In this document: piece after piece, positions 11,750-16,949 of the stretch
How positions within the stretch are numbered: the first letter of the stretch is position 1
Layout: every line of letters starts with the position of its first letter
Origin: CAZWQR01 sp964638595
Lineage (GTDB): Bacteria > Patescibacteriota > Minisyncoccia > Minisyncoccales > PEYH01
DNA: 16,949 nt
Direction: 5' to 3'
Assembly (NCBI GenBank): GCA_964638595.1
Contig: CAZWYU010000020.1
Location: 1-16,949 of the forward strand
Notes under the pieces: generated by a model
The model's database searches: none
What the model saw: the letters and a program-made list of their open reading frames with translations, nothing else
What the model was told of the DNA's origin: nothing
Made by a program: the position numbers and the translations under genes

Positions 11750-11803
11750 GGATTTAAAAATCTAAATTATTATGTTAAGATATTATAATAATTAAAAATT
11801 ATT

Positions 11804-12100
11804 ATGTTTTATACTTTTGTTTTAATCGCCGGTTTTGGTGGCGGAGTTGTTAGGGGACTGATGGGTTATGTAAAACATCAGTATTCCTATAAAAATGTTG
11901 GTTTTGATTTGCCATATTTTTTAACTATGATGATTATCTCTGGAGTAATGGGACTGTTAGTGGCTGCAGCAGTCAAAGAACTGGCTAGCGATGTTCTGAC
12001 TGTTGGTTTTTCAACTGCTGTTGCTTTTGTTGCCGGATACGCTGGAGGAGATTTTTTAGAAAGTTTGTATAAAGTTATAATTAAAAAACCAACCAAGTAA
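11804..12100 (+). CDS. Small Gly-rich membrane protein, unknown function
   Basis: Not recognised. The 98 residues have three hydrophobic stretches at about 3-22, 38-58 and 64-82. Glycine-rich patches (GFGGG, GGVVRGLMG, AGYAGG) suggest tightly packed helices. The Lys-rich end (KKPTK) probably faces the cytosol. There is no SD; TATAAT at 11784-11789 would give a leader of only about eight nt. The stop overlaps the start of the nuclease gene by one base (TAATG), so the two are translated together. The size is like that of holins, but there is no specific evidence for that. Confidence 0.65.
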   Translation: MFYTFVLIAGFGGGVVRGLMGYVKHQYSYKNVGFDLPYFLTMMIISGVMGLLVAAAVKELASDVLTVGFSTAVAFVAGYAGGDFLESLYKVIIKKPTK

Positions 12101-12882
12101 TGACAATAGAAGAATTTAAAGCAAAAAATGGCCATATGATTGAAGGGGTATGGCTACCAAGAGTTACTAGTATTACTGGCATTATTTCTAAGCCGGGACT
12201 TTTTTATTATTATGCAAAGCACAAAAGTTTTGCTACTGCCCAAGCTATATTAAATCAAGCTGCTAATTGGGGAACTACGGTTCATACAACAATAGAAAAT
12301 TTTTTAAGAGGTGATAAAGAAAAAATTGATAAAAGGTTAGAACCTTCTGTTTTGGCTTTCCAAAAATGGGCAGATAACTATCAGATTAAAATTCTTAATT
12401 CAAAAAACGATATTGAAAAAGAGGTTTATGATTTTGAAAATTATTATTCCGGTACTCTTGATATATTATTAGAAATAGATGGAGAATATGGAATATTAGA
12501 CATTAAAACTGGCTCGGGCATATGGAACGAATATTCTTTGCAGTTAGCCGCTTATCTCAACGCTTATAACAAAAACGCTCCATTAAATAAAAAAGCTAAA
12601 AAAAGATGGATTTTGAGATTAGACCAATATCAGGAATGTGAAATATGCGGAGCAAAGAAGAGAAACAAACTTGTAGAAGCTAGAATAACCGGGGGAGATA
12701 GAAATTGTCCTCATAAATTTTCAAAAGAAAAAGGAGTTTATGAATTTAAAGAATTGTTAAATTTTGAAGAAGATATAGACGGATTCTTAAATGCTAAAAA
12801 TCTATGGGAATGGTCTAATAATAATTTCTTAAAAAAGATTAAAAATTATCCAAAAAACAAAAAACCGTTAAAACTATTTTAA
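12100..12882 (+). CDS. PD-(D/E)XK nuclease (RecB/Cas4/phage-exonuclease-like) with zinc-knuckle insert
   Basis: 260 residues. VTSITGIISKPGLFYYY (22-38) resembles the N-terminus of phage-type exonucleases. The RecB-family nuclease motifs follow: H62 (WGTTVH), E108, D121 (SGTLD), D134-I-K136 (ILDIKTG), and Q148 with Y152 (LQLAAY). These predict a metal-dependent DNA nuclease with all key residues. After the core is an insert with C180, C183, C203 and H205 (CEIC...CPH), fit for a zinc site. No 4Fe-4S set as in Cas4 is visible, and no CRISPR array is near, so I do not call it Cas4. It is coupled to the membrane protein upstream by a one-base overlap. It probably acts on DNA ends or single strands; the exact role is unknown. 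Confidence 0.83.
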   Translation: MTIEEFKAKNGHMIEGVWLPRVTSITGIISKPGLFYYYAKHKSFATAQAILNQAANWGTTVHTTIENFLRGDKEKIDKRLEPSVLAFQKWADNYQIKILNSKNDIEKEVYDFENYYSGTLDILLEIDGEYGILDIKTGSGIWNEYSLQLAAYLNAYNKNAPLNKKAKKRWILRLDQYQECEICGAKKRNKLVEARITGGDRNCPHKFSKEKGVYEFKELLNFEEDIDGFLNAKNLWEWSNNNFLKKIKNYPKNKKPLKLF

Positions 12883-12914
12883 AATATAAAAAAGAACAGT
12901 TAATCGTGAATCGC

Positions 12915-12946
12915 AATTCGTTAATTCGTTAATTTGTTAATTTGTA
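12915..12946. repeat. Four tandem 8-bp repeats
   Basis: The units are AATTCGTT, AATTCGTT, AATTTGTT and AATTTGTA. This could be a variable-number locus. It lies between the nuclease gene and a C/G-rich repeat; no gene is seen in 12883-13089. Confidence 0.75.
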
Positions 12947-12948
12947 AC

Positions 12949-13063
12949 AACCCCCTCCTATATCCTCCCCCTTAGAAAGGGGGAGGAAAGAGGAGGGGGA
13001 GGAAACACCCCCTCTTTTTTAAAAAAAGAGGGGGTAAATCCCCTGATTAAAAAAAATGGGGGT
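12949..13063. repeat. Dispersed C/G-rich repeat, copy 2
   Basis: The first 39 bp (12949-12987) are identical to 13646-13684 and 16566-16604. The core hairpin is CCTCCCCCTTAGAAAGGGGG-AGG. A second palindrome (13008-13034) pairs CCCCCTCTTTTTT with AAAAAAAGAGGGGG. Confidence 0.85.
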
Positions 13064-13089
13064 TAGAAATTAAAAATTAATTATGTATT

Positions 13090-13644
13090 ATGCCAAGAGA
13101 AAAAGCCTACAATTTATTAAAAGAAAAAGTAGAAAATAAAAATCTGTTTAAGCATTGTCTAGCAGTTGAAATAATAATGAAGGGATTAGCTAAGCACTTT
13201 GGAGAAGATGAAAAAATTTGGGGTATAGCTGGACTTTTACATGACATTGATTATGAACAAACAAAAGATGATCCAGATAAGCATTCTTTAATAGGAGCAG
13301 AGATACTGAAAGAAGAAGGTTATAGCCAAGAAATATGTGAGGCAGTTAAAACTCACAATGAAATTCACGGCATAGAACCAGAAAGTTTAATGGCTAAAGC
13401 TCTGTTTGTGGCTGACCCAACTAGCGGTTTAATCGTAGCTTCTACTTTAGTTTTGCCTTCTAAAAAAATAAATGATTTAAATCTCGAAAATATTTTGAAT
13501 AGATTTAAAGAAAAAAGATTTGCTTCTGGTGCCAATAGAGAAACAATTTCTAAATGTAAAGACTACCTTGATTTATCCCTAGAAGAATTTTTAGAAATCG
13601 CTCTCAATTCTATGCAGTCGATAAATAAAGAACTGGAATTGTAA
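13090..13644 (+). CDS. HD-domain phosphohydrolase-like protein
   Basis: The 184 residues have the full set of HD-superfamily metal ligands: H22 (FKHCLAV), H51-D52 (LLHDIDYE), H65 (DKHSLIGAE), H89 (KTHNEIHG) and D109 (FVADPTSGL). These proteins are metal-dependent phosphomonoesterases or phosphodiesterases, often acting on nucleotides; the substrate cannot be read from the sequence. There is no signal peptide or fused domain. The ATG at 13090 has no SD. Its TAA is followed after one base by copy 3 of the dispersed repeat. It reads in the same direction as endonuclease Q and FtsZ, but repeats separate them. Confidence 0.85.
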   Translation: MPREKAYNLLKEKVENKNLFKHCLAVEIIMKGLAKHFGEDEKIWGIAGLLHDIDYEQTKDDPDKHSLIGAEILKEEGYSQEICEAVKTHNEIHGIEPESLMAKALFVADPTSGLIVASTLVLPSKKINDLNLENILNRFKEKRFASGANRETISKCKDYLDLSLEEFLEIALNSMQSINKELEL

Positions 13645-13645
13645 A

Positions 13646-13848
13646 AACCCCCTCCTATATCCTCCCCCTTAGAAAGGGGGAGGAGAGGGTGGAGATCCTC
13701 AAAGATTCTCACCCATAAGAGAGAGAAAATAAAAACAAAATTCCTCCCCCTCTTTGAGGGGAAAGAAATGAGGGTAAAAATAACTAGAGCCACCCCTATC
13801 TCTTTCCTCCCCCTCTTTGAGGGGGAGGATTAAGGAGGGGGAGGAATA
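13646..13848. repeat. Dispersed C/G-rich repeat cluster, copy 3
   Basis: This holds a 39-bp perfect copy of the core (13646-13684), two further hairpins (CCTCCCCCTCTTTGAGGGG at about 13743 and 13806), and between them a 35-nt piece (13765-13799) that recurs at 16487-16521 with two differences. The last hairpin is an inverted copy of 292-329. Together these fill the whole gap between the HD gene and endonuclease Q. Confidence 0.85.
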
Positions 13849-13868
13849 ATCTTTACCGTTTTTAAATT

Positions 13869-15116
13869 ATGAAAATTATTGCTGACTTACATCTTCATTC
13901 TAAATATTCCAGAGCCACTTCTCCTAGTAGTGATTTAGAACATTTAGCAGAAATTGCTGAAAAAAAAGGAATTCAAGTAGTTGGTACTGGAGATTTTACT
14001 CATCCTCTGTGGCTTAAAGAAATAAAAGAAAAATTAGAACCAGCTGAAAAGGGACTATTAAAATTGAAAAACAGTCCAGTTCGTTTTCTTTTAACTTCAG
14101 AAATTAGCTGTATTTATTCAAAAAAGGGAAAGGTAAGAAAAATTCACATTGTTGTCTTGGCTCCTTCTGTTGAAGTTGTAGAAAAAATAAACAAAAGATT
14201 GTCTGAAATAGGAAATTTAAAAGCAGACGGAAGACCTATCTTAGGATTGGATTCAAAAGAACTATTAAAAATTGTTTTAGATGTTTCAAGCGAATGTTTG
14301 ATAGTGCCTGCTCATGTTTTGACTCCTTGGTTTGGTTTGTTTGGTTCAAAATCGGGCTTTGATTCACTAGAAGAGTGTTTTGAAGAAGAGAGCAAAAATA
14401 TATATGCTTTAGAAACTGGCCTATCCGCTGACCCGGCTTTAATTTGGCGCCTGCCAGAAGGTCAGAAATTAACTTTAATCTCAAATTCAGACGCTCACTC
14501 TCCCGAAAAGCTTGGCAGGGAAGCCAATGTTTTTGAAACAGATCTTAGTTATAAATCTATTGCAGAAGCAATTAAAACAAGAAAAGGATTTCTATATACT
14601 ATTGAGTTTTATCCCCAAGAAGGAAAATATCATTATGACGGTCATAGAAGTTGCAATTTATCTTTATCCCCAGAAGAAAGTAAAAAATATAATAACATTT
14701 GTCCAGTCTGTGGCAAGCCATTGACTCTTGGAGTAGCTCATAGAATAGAAGAACTAGCAAACCAGCAAAAAGGATTTAAACCAAAAACAGCCATTCCCTT
14801 TAAAAGTCTAATTCCATTAAAGGAAATTATAGCTGAAGTTTTTAGTTGCGGTGTTAACACTAAAAAAGTTGTTCAACAATATCAAGAGCTTTTAAAAATC
14901 TTTAACACGGAGCTTAATATACTTTTAAATATTGATAAAAAAGAATTGCAAAGAATAACCCTGCCAGAAATTGCAGAAGGAATTATAAGAGCAAGAGAAG
15001 GAAAGGTAATTATTAATCCTGGCTATGATGGAGTTTATGGAAAAATAGGAATCTTTTCTAAAAAGGAGAAAAAAAATTATATCGCTCAAAAAACACTTTT
15101 TAAAAGTTTGACTTAA
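13869..15116 (+). CDS. Endonuclease Q (PHP-domain DNA repair endonuclease)
   Basis: Endonuclease Q nicks DNA 5' of deaminated bases (uracil, hypoxanthine) and abasic sites. The 415 residues start with a PHP domain: DLHLHSKYS (H8, H10), GTGDFTHPLW (D42), E78, H93, PAHVLTPWFGLFG (H149) and LETGLSADP, then SNSDAHSPEKLGRE (D208, H210). The zinc region follows: EGKYHYDGHRSC (H259, C262) and CPVCGKPL (C278, C281), then the HRIEELA motif. The order and spacing match archaeal and bacterial EndoQ. In the bacterial branch HRxC commonly takes the place of the first Cys pair. Such proteins are often labelled UvrD-like in databases because of fusions, but there is no helicase here. The ATG has no SD. FtsZ follows after 28 nt. 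Confidence 0.88.
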   Translation: MKIIADLHLHSKYSRATSPSSDLEHLAEIAEKKGIQVVGTGDFTHPLWLKEIKEKLEPAEKGLLKLKNSPVRFLLTSEISCIYSKKGKVRKIHIVVLAPSVEVVEKINKRLSEIGNLKADGRPILGLDSKELLKIVLDVSSECLIVPAHVLTPWFGLFGSKSGFDSLEECFEEESKNIYALETGLSADPALIWRLPEGQKLTLISNSDAHSPEKLGREANVFETDLSYKSIAEAIKTRKGFLYTIEFYPQEGKYHYDGHRSCNLSLSPEESKKYNNICPVCGKPLTLGVAHRIEELANQQKGFKPKTAIPFKSLIPLKEIIAEVFSCGVNTKKVVQQYQELLKIFNTELNILLNIDKKELQRITLPEIAEGIIRAREGKVIINPGYDGVYGKIGIFSKKEKKNYIAQKTLFKSLT

Positions 15117-15144
15117 TAGTCAATTGAAGTTAAATTAAAATAAT

Positions 15145-16509
15145 ATGGAAAAAATAGACAATGGGAAGGTATATTATCCTAAAATAAGCATTATTGGCAT
15201 CGGCGGCGGCGGCGGTTCTATTGTTTCTGAAATTGCTAAAAAAATCTCTAAAACAAAGATTCCTCATCTTGATAAAATTAAATTTATTGTAGCCAATGTT
15301 GATATTCAAGCCATTAAACAAATCCCCAAACAAGCAAAAACTTTTTATTTTGGCAAAGATTTCACTATGGGATTGGGCTGTGGAATGAGGCCAGAAATTG
15401 GGGAAAAATCCGCTTTAAAAGAGAAAAATAGAATAGCTAAACTTTTGCAGAACAATGATATCTGTATATTTGTTTCTTCTTTGGGCGGTGGCACTGGTTC
15501 TGGTGCTTCACCGGTCTTTGCAGAAATCGCTAAAGAGCTGGGTATAAAAACTTTTGGTATGTTCACCCAGCCTTTTTCTTTTGAAGGACAGGAAAGAAAA
15601 AAAATTGCCTCAAACAGCCTTAAAAACTTGAAAGCTAAGCTTGACACCTACACAATAATGCCCAATCAAAGAATTTTTAAAATAGTTAATAAAAATACTC
15701 CCGTTGACCGATCCCTCTCTTCAATGAACGATATGTTAGTTTCTATGTTGGAAGGACTGATTGAAACGCTTTATCTTCCGGGCTTAATTAATCTTGATTT
15801 TTCGGATTTTAAATCTGTAATAGAGAGCGAAAAATCCTTAACTTATCTTCATTCAGAGATTTTTAAGGGCAAGGATAGATCAGAAAAAGCCCTAAAAGCC
15901 ATATTTAATAATCCTTTAATCAGCTATAATACAAATGAAGCTGATAGAATACTTTTCAATATTAGTGGCGGAAAAGATTTAAAAATGAGCGAAGTGGCAA
16001 AAATTTGTGAAAAAATTGGAAACATCAATTCCAAAGCAAGAATAATTTTTGGCATTGGCCAAGACAATAAATATAAAAATAAAATAAGAATTACTTTGAT
16101 GGCTGTTGGCTGTGAAAAAGAAATAAAGAAAAAACCAAAAAAGAAAATGCCCAATCCAGAAAAAAAAGAGGAGAGAAAAGAAGAAAAAAAAGAAGAAAAA
16201 CAGGAAGAAATAAAAATAGAAAAAAAACCTGTAGAAAAATCCGAAGAAAAACTTGTAAAAAAAATTGCAGAAAAGACAAAGCCCAAAGGGAAAGAGAAAA
16301 AAACAAAATCTAAAAAACAAATTTTAAAAAAGAAAAAAATAAAAAAAATAAAAATTTCTCCTAAGATAAACACAAAAGAGACAATAAGACACAATGCTTT
16401 GGATTTACACAAAAAAGCTGAAGAAGATATGCAAAAAATGATAGAAGAAGAGAATAAGTGGGATGTGCCAGCTTTTATAAGGGAAGGAAATAAGGGTAAA
16501 AATAACTAG
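15145..16509 (+). CDS. ftsZ: Cell division protein FtsZ (divergent)
   Basis: The tubulin-like GTPase that forms the division ring. It has 454 residues: GIGGGGGSIVSEI (18-30), NVDIQAI (51-57), the tubulin signature GGGTGSG (114-120), TQPFSFEG (141-148), and the T7 loop NLDFSDFKSVI (216-226) with N216, D218 and D221 intact. In place of the usual GLGAGxxP it reads GLGCGMRPEIG (76-86). After residue 325 comes a long linker, almost only Lys, Glu and Ile, to about 405. It ends in the C-terminal peptide WDVPAFIRE (439-447), the tether for FtsA or SepF. The last residues (about GNKGKNN) and stop lie in a dispersed-repeat segment. There is no SD. No other division genes are beside it, unlike a classical dcw cluster. 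Confidence 0.92.
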   Translation: MEKIDNGKVYYPKISIIGIGGGGGSIVSEIAKKISKTKIPHLDKIKFIVANVDIQAIKQIPKQAKTFYFGKDFTMGLGCGMRPEIGEKSALKEKNRIAKLLQNNDICIFVSSLGGGTGSGASPVFAEIAKELGIKTFGMFTQPFSFEGQERKKIASNSLKNLKAKLDTYTIMPNQRIFKIVNKNTPVDRSLSSMNDMLVSMLEGLIETLYLPGLINLDFSDFKSVIESEKSLTYLHSEIFKGKDRSEKALKAIFNNPLISYNTNEADRILFNISGGKDLKMSEVAKICEKIGNINSKARIIFGIGQDNKYKNKIRITLMAVGCEKEIKKKPKKKMPNPEKKEERKEEKKEEKQEEIKIEKKPVEKSEEKLVKKIAEKTKPKGKEKKTKSKKQILKKKKIKKIKISPKINTKETIRHNALDLHKKAEEDMQKMIEEENKWDVPAFIREGNKGKNN

Positions 16510-16604
16510 AGCCATCCCTATTTTCCCCTCTTTTTTAAAAAAAGAGGAGGGAAGGAAAGACAACAAACCCCCTCCTATATCCTCCCCCTTAGAAAGGGGG
16601 AGGA
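16487..16604. repeat. Dispersed C/G-rich repeat, copy 4, reaching into ftsZ
   Basis: 16487-16521 repeats 13765-13799 with two differences and covers the end and stop of ftsZ. It is followed by a palindrome CCTCTTTTTT/AAAAAAAGAGG (about 16527-16549) and the perfect 39-bp core (16566-16604). The palindrome may terminate ftsZ transcription. Confidence 0.85.
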
Positions 16605-16641
16605 AAAGAATACATATAAAGAAAAAAATATATCCAAAAAT

Positions 16642-16949
16642 ATGAATAAAAAATCAAAGATTAACAGAATTCTGAACAAAGGAATTTCCACCCCTCTTGG
16701 AATTTTAATAGTCCTTGCGCTAGCGGTTACGGTTGGAGCCAGTGCTTGGTACTTGGGGAAGAACCAAGTTCCAGAGACTTCACCAAAGCCAAGCTCTAGC
16801 GCGACACAAAGTCCTACACTTTTAAAACCAGACGAGACCGCTGGTTGGACAACATATGCAAATAAAGAATATGGTTTTAAGCTAAAATACCCTAAAGAAT
16901 ACTATAATAGTCAAAAAAGTTCAGATGATAAAATTTTCTTTGATTGGTT
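16642..16949 (+). CDS. N-terminal part of a membrane-anchored extracellular protein
   Basis: The gene starts at the ATG at 16642 and runs off the window after 102 codons. A basic N-terminus (MNKKSKINRILNKG) is followed by one membrane helix at about 18-39 (LGILIVLALAVTVGASAWYL). A Pro/Ser/Thr linker (43-66, PETSPKPSSSATQ) leads to YANKEYGFKLKYPKEYYN. The pattern NKEYGF-K-YP is common at the start of small extracellular domains in many uncultivated bacteria. The function is unknown. No SD is present. Base composition over the helix and linker is less AT-rich than in neighbouring genes. Confidence 0.7.
   Translation, partial: MNKKSKINRILNKGISTPLGILIVLALAVTVGASAWYLGKNQVPETSPKPSSSATQSPTLLKPDETAGWTTYANKEYGFKLKYPKEYYNSQKSSDDKIFFDW

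Noticed and set aside
12100..12882. Cas4 or another CRISPR-associated gene
   Set aside because: There is no CRISPR array or other cas gene in the window, and the nuclease lacks the Cas4 four-Cys Fe-S arrangement.
10870..12882. Complete prophage
   Set aside because: Only the Gam-like gene and a phage-type nuclease suggest phage origin. No integrase, terminase, capsid or attachment site is present.
12915..13045. CRISPR array or integron-like repeats
   Set aside because: The 8-bp units are adjacent without spacers, and the larger repeats are hairpin elements without regular spacing.
15924..16412. Phe-rich ORFs on the minus strand within ftsZ
   Set aside because: They are the complement of the Lys/Glu-rich linker codons (AAA, GAA) and carry no start signal or family features.

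Overview
The window looks like a chromosomal segment of a member of the Candidate Phyla Radiation (Patescibacteria), most likely Parcubacteria-like. This is inferred from several traits together. The DNA is AT-rich and genes are compact. Many housekeeping genes have no Shine-Dalgarno (SD) site. TruB is fused to acylphosphatase. There is a single-chain UvrD-nuclease, a bacterial endonuclease Q, a divergent FtsZ, and many small membrane or surface proteins of unknown function. The genes read cleanly with the standard bacterial code; TAA and TAG dominate as stops and TGA is used once (11430-11432). No rRNA, tRNA, CRISPR array, insertion sequence or complete prophage was seen.

Layout. 1-560: a coiled-coil ORF on the minus strand, a GC-rich intergenic island built of decayed repeats, and a terminator. 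600-986 (-): methylglyoxal synthase. 1192-2634 (+): YchF and a minimal zinc metallopeptidase, probably one operon. 2635-2815: a structured intergenic region with a terminator on the plus strand and a strong promoter on the minus strand. 2816-3940 (+): tRNA-guanine transglycosylase. 3941-4589: no protein gene, but two tandem minus-strand units, each with a consensus promoter, a folded transcript and a terminator. 4590-5531 (-): TruB-acylphosphatase fusion. 5610-6822: two divergent exported proteins (a PKD protein and a Cys-rich protein) with back-to-back consensus promoters. 6978-10031 (+): UvrD-like helicase with a C-terminal RecB-type nuclease. 10040-12882: palindromic repeats, small membrane and Cys proteins, a Mu Gam-like DNA-end-binding protein and a stand-alone PD-(D/E)XK nuclease. 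13090-16509 (+): HD-domain protein, endonuclease Q and FtsZ, separated by C/G-rich dispersed repeats. 16642-end: start of a membrane-anchored protein.

How the parts may fit together. Four proteins deal with damaged or broken DNA (UvrD-nuclease, Gam-like, PD-(D/E)XK nuclease, EndoQ). Two modify tRNA (Tgt, TruB), and YchF acts at the ribosome. Gene control falls into two classes. A set of single-gene units has consensus promoters, strong AAGGAGG-type SD sites and their own terminators; these are mostly exported, hypothetical or Gam-like. Most housekeeping genes show no SD, and ychF may be leaderless.

The most original signal is non-coding. At 4369-4504 and 3942-4082 (minus strand) lie two apparently paralogous small RNAs. 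They share an identical 16-nt promoter segment and a similar hairpin with a purine-rich internal loop. A third minus-strand promoter faces away from tgt and would make an RNA whose loop carries a CCACCUCC (anti-SD-like) stretch.
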